DNA of 64,000 bases from Phytophthora quininea (Eukaryota; Oomycota; Peronosporomycetes; Peronosporales; Peronosporaceae), in the NCBI GenBank assembly GCA_011947345.1, contig JAAVTG010000359.1:62001-126000 (forward strand), written 5' to 3'. Under the pieces are notes generated by a model, which was given only the letters and a program-made list of their open reading frames with translations, had not been told where the DNA came from and did no database searches. The translations under genes and the position numbers were made by a program. Within the stretch, counting starts at the first letter, position 1. Each line of letters starts with the position of its first letter. Of the stretch, positions 32,709 to 44,182 are shown piece after piece.

Positions 32709-35700
32709 TTAGTAAGCGCTCGATGCCTGGAGAGACCTGACTGTTCGCCCAGTGTGGTCTTGTTGGGCTGTGGTCAGGCTGTTTCTTCTTGTCGGCTGTC
32801 CTTGTGGTTTTAATGGAATGAGAACGCTTGTCTTGCTTGGAGACGACCCGCTGAACGAAATCGTCGACAAACAGACGTTGCTGTAGTCGCAGTGCCTGCC
32901 GATGTCGGTCTCCACGCGCTCGTCTTCTTTCTCCGCAGAGGCTTCACTTGGATCGCCATGATATTCTGGAATAGGGTTGTCCCATGGTTTGTTGTCGCCA
33001 TCTGTGGGGTGGCTGTCATCGTATTGAGATGATGCACGAACTTTGGTATCTGCTGTCGGTTGATTGTCCTCGTGTGGACGGAGCAGAGGAGGCACAAAAG
33101 CCAATGACGTTTTTGTTTTGTTGCGAGGCGTCTGACCATAGCTTGACCTGCCTCGACGTCCATCGGGTAATGAAGCGTCGAAGGTGACTCGTGATGCCGA
33201 ACGTCCAGCGCTAGCGGGGCCACTTCCCGTTTGTGCAAAAGAATAGCTCGGTCCCTGTTGAAACGTGAGTTTATCGCCATGCTGAATGTTGTACGTGCCG
33301 ACACCTACAAGCAGAGTACAACAGTTAGAATAAAACCGGTAAGCAGTGGTAATTTCCGAAGGCAACGATAGCAATCTCTCGGTTACCTGGAGACGGTTGC
33401 GACATAAAGCTGCATCGAAGGTCTGCGGCAATACCATTAGCAGACTCGTTGACCATTTTTGCGATGCTTGCTTTCGGTTCTGGGATAGATGGCGTGAACG
33501 TCCAGTACGCCGGCGAGGTGATAGCGTAAGGAGGCGGGAAATGGCTCTGTGTCGTGCTGCTTTCGCTTTGGGTGTCACTTTCAGATACTGTCGACTCGGG
33601 ATATGGCGGAGGGAACCGAGGAGCGTCTTTAAATGAGATTTCCTTACTTCCAGCATCATAGTCGCCCAGGATTGTTGTCAGCGACTCGATGAAATGATGG
33701 ATTTGTCTTGTCATGACGTCGTCGGCTGCAATATTGTTTTCGATCTGGCGAAACAAAAAGAGTTAGAAGAAAAGAGTCAATAAGGAGTGCTGAGCGTACC
33801 ATAACTTGAACGCTTCGTTGACAAGCGACTGCGGCCAGGTACGTCGCTCGGAAGGTTGAATTCACGGACGGTGCCTGCTCACAATCAATATTCGGAATGG
33901 CTTGTTGCAGCTTCGCTATCGCCGACTGGAGAAGATGCTGCAGTTGCTTCACCGATTTTCCATCCTTGTTCCGACCCTGCGTATTTTCCTTATACGCGTG
34001 TGAGTTGTCGATTCCAGCTTTTGGTGTTCCTGGAAGGCTTCTGTGAGCCGCTTGTGGTGGTGGCTGAATTGGTTCAGTCTTTGAATGCTCTTCACAACTC
34101 TCCTCCGCTGCACTTTTATTTTGCTGTCTGTCACCAAGATTGCCCTTCGAAGTGTTTCTTGAACGCTTCCGAGCGATTGATTTTCGTCGCGTTGGCGAAT
34201 TTGCAGCGTACTTTGGCGGGGCTGGTGATTCGGTTCGCTTTTGCTTCACTCGATGTCTTGCTGCTGTAATAAATTCCACGATGAAGTGGAAAAATACGAG
34301 CCGTTGTGCGCATACAACACTGGAAAGACGCGCTTCCGATATGAGTTCATCCTGCACATCAACAAAAAATGTTAGTTGCTGCGAAGCTACAAGGAATCAG
34401 GTGAGTTTCGTACGGGTGCCAGAACCAGGATGTTTCCGTCAGCTTGAGTTGCTTCTGCTAACTTCACGGCTTTCGATACTCCAATCAAATCCAAGATCTC
34501 ATGAGCGGATTGAATCGTTGATTGTTGCTGCTGTGTTGCTGAGGTGTCGATAGGTTTGCTCAGCAGAAAATCTGAAAACGCGATCAGTTGCTGCTGGATT
34601 TTGTTTGAAAGAGGCAGCAGTGTGAGTTGCTTCTGTAGATGGCGGTTTACGATGGCCAACTTCTCTTCGTTCAGGTGTCTCCGGGTGACTTTCATCACGA
34701 GACTTCGGAGTTGCTGCAGTTGGCCAAACGGCAGGAACCAGCTCGCTCTCAACTGAGTCTGCATCGGTATCTCGACATCTTTGGCGTTGCCACCGCTCTC
34801 TGAGAAGTCCAATGGAGCTAGACTTCCTCTTCGATTTGTCGCGCGAGATGATATTGTTTCTTTGGGGTCAAATAACTCACGCAAAAGGTGATCCAATTCC
34901 CATTGCGTGATGAAAATCCCCTGTGTCTGGTTGTCTAGGTCCTCCGGCTCCTCCATCGCCAAGGAATAAAGCCGTCGGAAGCATTTGCAGGTCTCCTCGA
35001 GAGATTTTTCAGTGCTGATGCGTATCTGAGTCAGTGACAACCCGATCTGTTCGAACGGCGATTTTGTTGAGGTTTTGGCACACGAGGATCGACGATGGCG
35101 AGCTTGCTTTCCTCGCTCGTGGCCTCTTGCCGTTTTGCTGGCAGCAGCTTCACGCAGAACTCGCTCTCGATACCGTCTCCGACTCGTCTGAATTTGTTCG
35201 TCCAGCCGTCTCTCTCGATCCAGTTTCGCCTGCAATGAACTCTTGGATTTGGTTGTATCTCTTTCGTCGGCTGCAGACGATGGTCTTTCGTCGTCTTCAC
35301 CTTCATCGCCACTTTCGTACCGTGGACCAAAGATTTGGGCCCACGCAGCTTTCGTATCTGGGGCGAAGCCAGCCGTCAGAGACGCCAAGAAACCAGTTCG
35401 TTTCGAGGGGCTCGGCAGAGCAGCGGCTGCAATTGTGGCATCTTCACAGTTAAGAGGCATGTCGTCGGATTGGTTTGGGTTTTGCGGGATGTCCAATTTC
35501 GTCGGAGAGAAGGGATTATTTCGCCCAAGAGCGTCTTCATCTACTCGCGCGTCCAACGATGGTTCCGCCAGAGCTTTTCCATCAAACACTAAAGGCGACT
35601 GTGTTGATTCCTCGGCTGGAAGTTGAATGTCGTTTTGTTCGCCTGTCGATAAATCTTTTGTATCGGGATTCTCCTTGGCTGCAGCGGACTTCTGTCCTTC

Positions 35701-35985
35701 ATTTTCTAGCGTCGATGTTATCGGCTCGTTGGGAGGAGGCATTTCCTCCTTTATAGGCAGTCCTGGTGGTGCTGACTCCTCCAGTTTCGCCTTGATCTCA
35801 TCGGTCGCTGGTTTTGCAGGGTTTTCAGTCGGTGGGGTCTCTGTTGGAAGCAATGCTTCCGCTTGATCGGTCTTTGCCGTTGGTACTACATGTAGATCGG
35901 CTTCAACATGGCAGTCCACCTGCGCAGTTGACACTTCTACTATAGCTTCATGCTGCACTACGGTGGTGTCCACCTCAGCGGCCAT
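32709..35985 (-). CDS. Large disordered protein with sperm-tail PG-like motif, unknown function
   Basis: Four exons joined in phase: 35985-34414, 34351-about 33802, 33748-about 33381, and 33302-32709, with introns of about 55-80 nt (for example 34352-34413). No frameshift. The N-terminal 250 residues are acidic and Pro/Glu-rich. A basic helical stretch (ERRLDEQIQTSRRRYRERVLREA) and a helical region around EETCKCFRRLYSLAMEE follow. The C-terminal part contains FPPPYAITSPAYWTF and SPGVGTYNIQHGDKL.. GPSYSFA, which resemble sperm-tail PG-rich (SHIPPO/ODF3) repeats, where P-G-x-G-x-Y and G-P-x-Y-x-F are typical. A role in the zoospore flagellum is an inference. The protein is about 950 residues. 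Confidence 0.65.
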
Positions 35986-36217
35986 TCATTCCTTGTTTGC
36001 CAGACACTGTCCAAAACTTTACGCAGCCAAGGATAGACGCCAACTCCTTGTGAAAGCTGTTTCACACGAGTTGCTTGGATACTCCTTAGCAAGTCAGATA
36101 TGAACAAATTCTTCCATCCAAAGCGCCATTGTCATTATCGAGGACGTTTGCCATGTTTTCACCATCGATTGCGTCTCGTACCTCATTCTACGAGTTTCGG
36201 CACCGTCCGCGTTGCTG

Positions 36218-38203
36218 TTAGTCCACGGAAGGCTCCGGGAACGGCTCATTCGTCAGCAGGTAGCGCCAGATCAGCCAGCCAAAGCACTCGACGTGCAGCG
36301 TCACTCGATGGCCATTGCCAAACATGATGACCATGGAGCCCGCTAACGGTGGCGTCGACTTGGTGGTCCACGAGATGAAGTAGAGGTTCGACTTTGGCGA
36401 AAAGGGCTGGATGTCGAACTCCGAGAAGCGGTCTCCAGGCGGCAAGCGGAACAGCCATGCCCAGAAGGAGCGGATCTTGCCCTTGTTGCGCATGCGCAGA
36501 GAGGTCCGCCAAAGTCCTTGATGCTGTCGATGCCGTAATAGCAGCGCGACGGCATCGATACGGCCAGCACCGAGTTTAAGTCCCAGATCGAGTCGGCGTC
36601 CAGCACAAAGTCTTTGGGCAGGCTCTGCGTGAAGATCTCTTTGATCTTGAGCAGGATGTCCATCTGGATACCGCGCGTGAGCGACGTTCGCTGCTCCTCG
36701 TCCAGCTCCGTATTCTTCACGAGCATCTCCGACAGAGCCTGGTTCTCTGCTGCCAGAGACTCAGCCTTGTGTTGCAAGTACTCGAGCTTCAACGCCTGCC
36801 GCTGGCGACACTTTTTCACGGCTGCACGATTACGCTCGCGCTTCTGCTCGGACGAATAGTTCATGCTCTTGCGTCCGCAGCGGCGTTTGGTTTCTGCTTG
36901 GGCTGCTTCGTCGTTCGAGCCAGTGCTAGTAGCGGTAGGCGACTTCTTGCCATTGCTCAGTTTTGTCTTCGTGTTCCTTTCCAGTGACGGAGATTCGGAC
37001 GTAGGGAATCCCCGCTGGGTGCAGGCGGACCATTCAGCCTCGGTCGCTTGGCGTTTTGCTCACGTGTAGGAGACTTTCCTTGGCGCTGTCGACTCAACGG
37101 CGCGTCGTCCAGGACGCCAGCCTCAATGTCATTTCGGATTGCTGGTCGCTTCGCGTTCTGCTGTCCAACGGCGGCGCCACGGGAAGGGGTGGGGCCAGCT
37201 CATTATAGATGATGCGCCCTTCTCCTCCCCGCACTAAATTCGCTCCAGGAAGCCCCAGACGCTCGTTCAGAAGATCGCCGTCTGTTCCAGCCGAGTGAGG
37301 TCGTCTCGCGTCCTGCTGGAGACGGTGTCTCTGGGGTGGGGCATAGTCCCGTCGTCGAGCAGTCGCCTGAGCAGGTGGGGCGATCTCTTCATCCCGATAC
37401 ATGTCCAGGGCCGCCTCCAGTGGCAGCTCGTCCACCCGCGCTCCGAAGCTGGGGCTGTGCGTAGCGGTAGGGTGGCGTCGACCCGCAGGAACTCGTCCGT
37501 AGGCGTCTCTCGTCAAGCCATTGGGTCGCAGCGCGAACGACGCGAGCGGTGACGACGTCGCTGTGCCCGAGGCCGGCGAGGTGCGCGGGATGCGTCGTGG
37601 CGGGTCGAACGGGATCTCGTCCCGCGGGTCACGGTCGTAGTCAAACCCTCGACGGTACATGGGCGCGTCTCCGAACTCGCGCTGCATGGTTCTCTGGTAC
37701 AGATTCTGCTGCTGGTAGCGCTGCAGCTGCGCTTGGCTGTGTCGCGGCTGCTCCGTCGCCTGGAAAGGTCTGGCGCGGGCGTTGTAGTCTTCGTTCTGCA
37801 GCACGTCGGGCTCAAATTCCAGTCCGTCCGCTCTTCTCGCGGGCAGTTTGCTGCCCCGGGAGCGATAGTCTTCCTCCATGGGCGGTCGACTGTCGTCGGC
37901 GCCGTCGAACGGCCAGTCGCTGAAGCCCAGCGGCGCGTGCGAGTCCATGGCTAATAGACAAATAACAAATAGAGGTTAGTAATTCCTCTCCACAGAGAAA
38001 TAAAATAGCGCCGGCGTACGGGGCCACACTCGGCCTCGCTGGGGCACGTGGCGCCGGCCCTGGCTGGTGGGGCGACGTGGCACCGGCTGCAGCGTCTTGG
38101 CCAGGTCGCTCGCAGACAGGAAGGAGTCGTCCTCGTCGTCCGCGGCCTGCTCCGGGTCCCAGCGCGGGACGCGGCGCGACCGGAAGCGCGGCGACGAGTG
38201 CAT
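36218..38203 (-). CDS. bZIP transcription factor (three frame breaks)
   Basis: Exon 1 38203-38020 (MHSSPRFRSRRVPRW) joins exon 2 at 37950 across a 69-nt intron with a canonical branch site TTACTAAC; the reading frame passes through MDSHAPLGFSDWPF. The middle is low-complexity (Arg/Pro/Gln). Near 37170 and 37000 one missing base each links VGQQNAKRPAIRND and SPSLERNTKTKLSNGKK to the DNA-binding basic region KRERNRAAVKKCRQRQ, followed by leucine-zipper heptads. The basic region keeps the canonical Asn and Arg. A C-terminal domain after the zipper (DADSIWDLNSVLAVSMPSR) continues, after a missing base near 36510, with LRMRNKGKIRSFWAW and a PAS-like ending. Sequence-specific nuclear regulator; targets unknown. 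Confidence 0.8.
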
Positions 38204-39273
38204 GCTTCTTCGGTAAAAGTATAGGGAGGATCTGCGGGCTGAGTAAGCGATTTGAGGGTAATTCTTTTGAAACAGCTCGTGAAATTTGATTGGCGGAGCA
38301 GTGGGTGCGCCATCCGAACCGTCGAAAACCCGTTGCCGCGCCAGTCCGCAGCCCTGACCAGCACAACAGCTCAAACCCAGCGCACCGACCACCTCTAACT
38401 GCGGCGACAACTGAGGGCAGGGCAACAATGCCGAGAAGTGGGCGGGACTGCCGTCTCTGTCGGTGGCTGCATCACGGCTTGTTGGTGCCTGGGGCTGGCG
38501 ACCAGGGCTGCAAGTTTCGAGCCAGACGAAGCCCAGAACGTCTGTGGGCCAGTCTCTCTGATCGACAAATTATGACAGCTTCGTCCAGGATGGTGAGGTG
38601 GTGGTTCATGCAATCGTAACTAAAAATCTCGGGATGAAATCGTTGGCGTCAAACGCCGAGCGCCACCAACGTCGCCGAGCAAGGTGCGGTCGTGCTATCG
38701 ATAGATTGATATTCGTGGCTGCCTTGGGCTGCCTGATCGTGCCCGACTGAGTTGACTATTGGGCAAGTATGTTTGCTGAAACAAAGTTTGAAAAACCAAA
38801 AGCATTTCCTATTGTAATACTTTATTATGAGAGCGACGCGAGAAAGGCCATAAAATATAACTATTATTTACTACTCATGAAGTCGCTGGCAGTGCTTGTG
38901 CTTTGCGAGAGGAGAAGAAGCCTTGGGGGCGTTTGCATCTCGTTCACAATGACCGTTCCAGGTCGACCCAGTTCATTGCTGAACTGTGGAACACAAACAC
39001 GACCCAAGTCTCCAAGAAGTAGTTGTGCTCGCCCGTAAATAGGTTGAGCAACTCGCTGTCTTATTCTGCGTGGTTGCTTTTATTTGCTCTGTTCACCAGC
39101 TCGGCTTCCCTTCGTCTTATGCGTCTTCGCTGCGGCATCAGGGCGAACTGAGCTGAATTGTCGAGGACGGAGTTGTATTCTGGGGCAAAATAAGCAACAG
39201 GGCGCACAACTTGACAGCGCTTCCGAATCTCGGGAAACCTCGAGCAGCCAGCGCCTGCTTGGCGAAGGAGGCC
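38204..39273. other. Divergent intergenic region, bZIP to CAP-Gly gene
   Basis: About 1.07 kb. Contains an A/T-rich patch around 38770-38880. No supportable gene, repeat or RNA. Both promoters should be here. Confidence 0.5.
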
Positions 39274-41731
39274 ATGGCGTCCAGCATCCCCAAACCACGA
39301 GCGTCCATCACAGCAGGCCAAAGTTCGTCGCCTCTGATGAAAGTGCCCGTCGGCAGTCGAGTCGTTCTGTCCCGAAGGCGCAATGGAACTGTTCGATACG
39401 TTGGCAAGCTCGCCGACGAGTCTGGCGAATGGTACGGCGTCGCGCTGGACGAGTCCAAAGGCGACAACGACGGAACCCGCGCCAAGGAGCGATACTTTAG
39501 CTGCCCACCCAACCACGGAGTCTTCGTGCGACGCAAGGAGATTAACTACGTCAAGGAGCCGTTCAATCCGATTAAGAGTCCGCCATCTCCAGTGACCGAC
39601 GAAAGCAGCAGCGGCAATAGCAACGTGTCGTACGTTTTGACAGACCACCAGGGAGAACGATTTGGTCCCTCCGCATCGAGCGAAGGCTTGCCTTCGCCAC
39701 TCATGAAGACCTTCAAGGGGTTCCGCAAACAGCTCGACTCTATCTCACTTAGAACGGTGGGGCCACGAAGAAGTAGAGACGCGAGTCCCGTGGCATCCCC
39801 GCATCGAGCACTCCTTCCTCGCCGACCGCAAAGTCAAGTCTGAAGCTTCCGTCGCCACTCCAAAGATTCTCATCTTTCTCGCAAGAATTACCCATGCAGG
39901 GGAAATTAGCAGTCCCAGCAGCCCCACAAGTAAGCTTGCCTCCCCTTCATCTCGGAGACAGTCTCCGGTTTCTCTAGCATCCAAGCTATCTCCAGCTCGA
40001 CGATCAAAAAGTTTTCGTTACGACTATGACGACGACAACGCCGTTCGACCAGTGGAAAGCATGTCGCCAAAATCTCCAGACCGTTTGAGCAGCTTGCGGA
40101 GGTCGTTTGGCTACTTGGTTCGTGAAGATGGCATGAAAATGGATGAACCACTCGATTCGGCGGGGTGCGAAGAGGTATATATCGGTGAAAACACCAACGA
40201 CGACAGCCACAACCATGCACAAGTTGCTCCGGTTGCAGCTGCTGAGATCGGTTTTCCTGACGACTCGGAAATGCTCGAAATGAGAGCGTTGCTTTCATCA
40301 AGTCGGACCGATAGCATTCTCGCCCGCCCCATCGTTGTTGTTCCCGTGGAGGAGCCGATCATCGCAGTCGAATCGCAACGGCTTGCTCCCGCGACACCAA
40401 GTGCTATTGTGACCACGGAACTCAGTGCGAGTTCTTCATCTCAACCAGCAGGTATTAGTTTGATACCAGCACTACTGGATCGTACTAGCTCATTCCGCGT
40501 GCCTCCGATTGATATCAGCGCTCTAAACATCGACACCGACGCTTGTGAGAGAAACGCACGCCGACTCCGTCACCGCACGGGTCACCGATCGAATGCCACC
40601 GCAGTTCCCCATGGAACAGTCCCGTTCAAGACTCTGACTGCACACCAAGGACAAGAACGACTTCTTTGCGTATGCAGGGTCGTTCCCGCAGTTTCCGGAT
40701 TTTAACTATCGATGCTGGATCGCCAACAACGTCGCCGGAAAGCTCGCCTTCACGACGTGCCAATAGTTTCATGGGGCAGTTTATCGACACAGTCGACGTC
40801 CTGGACGATGAGCGTTCGGACGGGCAATGCAGTGCCCTTCCTAGTCCTCGCGACGACATCAGCGAGGCCTCCGCAGTGTCAGCGCCAGAAACAGGTGGGA
40901 TTGTTTCGTTGCAGACGAAAGCTCAGCGTTCTCGCCAAGAGCACACCACAGTTGAGTCGTTTTACCCGGCCACAGTGTCCGAGACCGACGATCAAGCAAG
41001 AGAAAGACCGTTGTTTTTCAGACGTACACATGTCGGGCACTCTCCGATGGAACGGCGGTCGAGCTGCAGCTCGTTCTCCCTGTGAACTCTTCGTCGTCGC
41101 CGCCCAGATCACCCAAAGCAGGAGGGCTCCACAATCCAAACAGCACGAAAGCATCTCGAATCGCCGAGTTAGAGAGGGAGATCAGCGCCATGCGCTCAAG
41201 CCACGAAAATATCGTCGCAGTGCTCCGAGCCACCAACAAGCAGCACGCAGCCAATGTGCTGGAGCTGCGGGCCCAAGTAGCAGCATTGACGGAGGGAAAC
41301 CTCTGGCTGGAGCGACAATTAACCGCCAAAGGTGAGCTGGTCCGAGAACTGCGCGAGTTGGAACAGCAGCACCAACGCGACAGTGTCAGCGTCACCGAAG
41401 TCGAGAAAATCCTCGAGATCAAGGACGCGCAAATTCAGACCCTTGAACGCGAAATGGCGCAGCTTCGACATCGCCTCGCCCGACTCGAGTCCGACAAAGA
41501 CAGCCAGCTGTACCAGCAATTCCAGCATTACGAAGCTCGCCGGGCCCGTGACGAGAAGCGCATCAACGAACTGCGCCAGGAGGTCGTTGCCATGGTGAGA
41601 CTCGGCAGATATTACGCAGTCAACTTCCATCTCTAACCTTGAGTTTGTCGTGTCCTTGACAGTGCAATGAGCGTCTTGAGCTGCAGTCTGAAGTGCGCGA
41701 TCTCAAGGAGATGTCGCTCCGCTTCTTTTGA
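39274..41731 (+). CDS. CAP-Gly domain protein with C-terminal coiled coil (CLIP-like; four breaks)
   Basis: CAP-Gly domains bind EEY/F tails of tubulin and EB proteins at microtubule plus ends. After MASSIPKPRASI comes GSRVVLSRRRNGTVRYVGKL, GEWYGVALDESKGDNDGT and PNHGVFVRRKEI, a full CAP-Gly. A long Ser/Pro-rich linker follows. The C-terminal about 185 residues are a continuous coiled coil (IAELEREISAMRSSHENIVAVL, LERQLTAKGELVRELREL). Single-base breaks are needed near 39840, 40555, 41060 and possibly 40700. A last intron 41595-41662 joins EVVAM to CNERLELQSEV, ending at 41731. Likely a microtubule plus-end or cytoskeletal linker, inferred from architecture. Confidence 0.77.
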
Positions 41732-42033
41732 CTTTTGCACAGAGCCCAGTTTTGAAGACACCACGATAGGATAGCCGGATGGTTGGTTGGGCACTCGTTG
41801 GATTGAGATTCATTCTCGGGCACGCTGCCTTCAACTTATAAAACCACGTAGATCTACCGCATGAGCAGCACACGTTCGACGTCGCAGAGCTCGTGTCTCG
41901 AGCGACATTCCTTGTCACCTTCGCCACACTCCTCGCTCGCGCCATCTCCTTTGGCTGCCCCATCGTCGGTAGATGTTTTCCTAACTACTTCATTCGACAC
42001 CCTCGCGTTTGATGCGCGGGGTTCTGGACGGGC
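41732..42033. other. Convergent 3' region
   Basis: About 300 bp between the stop codons of the CAP-Gly gene and the first PX gene. Nothing recognised beyond 3' UTR sequence. Confidence 0.5.
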
Positions 42034-43442
42034 TTACGCCTTCAGGTCCAAGCTACTGACCTTCTTGGAGTTTTTCTTTCGCTTCTCCTTGCGGCGCTGG
42101 TTGCGCATCTTCTTCTGCGCGTCCGACAGCCTGGGCTTCATCACACAAGCATCGTCCACGCCGGCGGGCGAGTCCGAACCCTCGGCAGAAGACACGGACT
42201 TGGACTTCTTCCGGCTGCTGCGTTTCTTCTTCTTGGACTTCTCCGCGCCAGTCGATTCCGATTGCTTGGCTGCGTGCGTCAGCGTCACCACCGACGGCTT
42301 CTGCTCCGTCATCTCGATCTTGACGGTGTGCGTGTCCGTCGACTTGCTGATGATCGTCATCGTCTTGCCCACCACCGTCTTGTTCAGATTTGGCTGGCTC
42401 TGCACCGTCGTTTCCGTCACCTTAGCAGACGCAGTCGTGGTCGTGGTCGACGTCGACGGCGTAGCAGGCTCGACCTTGGCCGTGTCGACCTTGACCTCTT
42501 CAATCTTGATCTCTCCGGCCTTTGCCTCTTCGATCTTGACCTCCTCGACGACCTTAACGGCCTCGACCTTGACATCTTCGGCCTTACTCTCCACCTTGGG
42601 CTTTTCCTCAACCTTGACCTCCTCGGTCTTTACTTCCTCCACCTTGGGCTCTTTGACCGCCTCCACCACAACTTCGGCCTTGGGTTCTGCCAACTTGGTC
42701 TCCGTCTTGATCTCTTCCACCTTTGCCTCCTCCACCTTCGGCTCCTCGGTCTTTACATCCGTTACCTCCTTCTTCGTCTCCTCAATCTTAACCTCCTTCT
42801 TGGTCTCCTCAACCTTGATCTCGGTCTTGGCTTCTTTAACCTTGACCTCAGTATTGGTTTCCACCTTGTCGGTCTTTGCCTCCTCAACCTTGATTACCTT
42901 CTTGTCCTCCTTGCCGTCCTTTGCGTTATCCTGGATGGCATTTACCACCGCCGCCTCAAACGCAGCCTTGACCAGCGCCTTCTTGCCGTCCTCGGCCTTC
43001 TTGGACAGCTTGACCTCCTTGACCTCCTTGGGCTTGGGCTCCTCCAGAGGCTCCTCGCTGGCGCTCTCATCGGTCGTGGTGTCCTCGCTCTTGGCGGCGT
43101 CCCAGTGTTCGTCCACCTCCAGGAATGTCCGGACCATCTTCCCCAGCCTCGCGCGCTGCTTGTCGCTCTGCAGAAACTTGATCACGGCCTGCAGAAACGC
43201 GTCCAGCTTGACCTGGCGGTCCTGGGGCTTGGGCGTGAAGAAGAAGCCCCCTTGGGCGGGAAGGCGAAGCGGAAGCTCGAGTTGGCCGCCAGCTGCTCGT
43301 AGAAGCGCAGGAACTTGCTGTAGCGCACGTGCAGCGTCCAGGTCGTGCCCTGCAGCTCGCACTTGGTCGTGTACGCGTGGTACGACGAGTAGTCAAAGCC
43401 CGTGACCCGCGCCGAGAGCTTCTGCAGCTGCGGAGTCGCCAT
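42034..43442 (-). CDS. PX-like domain protein A with Lys/Glu/Val repeat tail (one break)
   Basis: Starts MATPQLQKLSARVTGFDYSSYHAYTT. The first 125 residues look like a phox-homology domain: SYHAYTTKCEL, VRYSKFLRFYEQL, FPPKGG, FFTPKPQDRQVKLDAFLQ. PX domains bind phosphoinositides, with RYSKF, the PPK turn and the R-x-x-x-L-x-x-F/L helix. A base is missing in the G-run at about 43252 (FPPKG/GFFF). From residue about 160 the chain is a 130-residue low-complexity run of KVEE/EEVK-type units, then a Ser/Thr linker and a Lys/Arg-rich end (KKKKRSSRKKSK, KKMRNQRRKEKRKKN). Likely a membrane-trafficking or scaffold protein. First of three tandem minus-strand paralogues. Confidence 0.72.
42478..42899 (-). 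repeat. Coding low-complexity repeat (Lys-Val-Glu-Glu units)
   Basis: Imperfect short repeats of GAGGTCAAG/GTTGAGGAG type, encoding KVEEVKTEE-like units. They create long open frames on the opposite strand that are not genes. Confidence 0.8.
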
Positions 43443-44182
43443 CGTGATGCTGGAGCGGTGGATTAGGAACGGGGTGCGTTCGACGGCGAAGAATCTGGAA
43501 TGGCAGCGCCGCCAGTGGCGTCGGCGCCGCTTTTCCCTCCGCATTGTCGACCAGAAACGAGCCCCAGGATTGCAGCGTCGTGGCGGTGATGTGTCAAGGG
43601 CGGGCGCTGGCACGTTGTATGAGCAATGCCAGGAACCGACTGTGTCAACGAGCGCGATCGTGCGGCTCGGACGTCGGTGTCGGCGCCAGCTGGCGGCGGC
43701 GCTCCGACGGTCTTTTGCCCCAGCACCAGGTGCAGGATAGCAGAGAGCGCGTCCGAGGTGTCGCCTCCGTTGCCAATGCCATTGTGTCAAATCCCGCGGT
43801 GGCCAATTGGGCTGATTGGACGGCAACATTCCATGCGAGTTCCGCCGCTATGCAGATTGAGACAGCGAGTTGCTCGGGGCTGGTCTGCGCAGGGTTCATT
43901 GCCTGTACGCCAACGAATTGCTGGCTCACAAGTTGAACGACCTGCAGCACGACAGGATGCTTGTGCATCGACTTGCTGCGATGTTTAGCAGCGGCGCGAA
44001 GAAGCTCTCGGCTGAAAAAGTATCTTGCCGCGGATGGAGAAGGTGCCAGATGTTGAGCACGTTGAAGTGCATGGAAGTTGCCTTTTTGGCTGGCCATTAT
44101 CTGCCTGCTGCTTGCTACTCACTACTTTCTCACTGTACACGGCTAATACTTGACCACGTCGGGGCCATCTCGCTGCTGTCAC
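43443..44182. other. Spacer between PX genes A and B
   Basis: About 740 bp; promoter of A and 3' side of B. No gene recognised. Confidence 0.5.

Noticed and set aside
41861..43405. 514-codon Ser/Thr-rich and 346-codon Leu-rich plus-strand frames
   Set aside because: Antisense to the Lys/Glu repeat of PX gene A; the repeat keeps all frames open.
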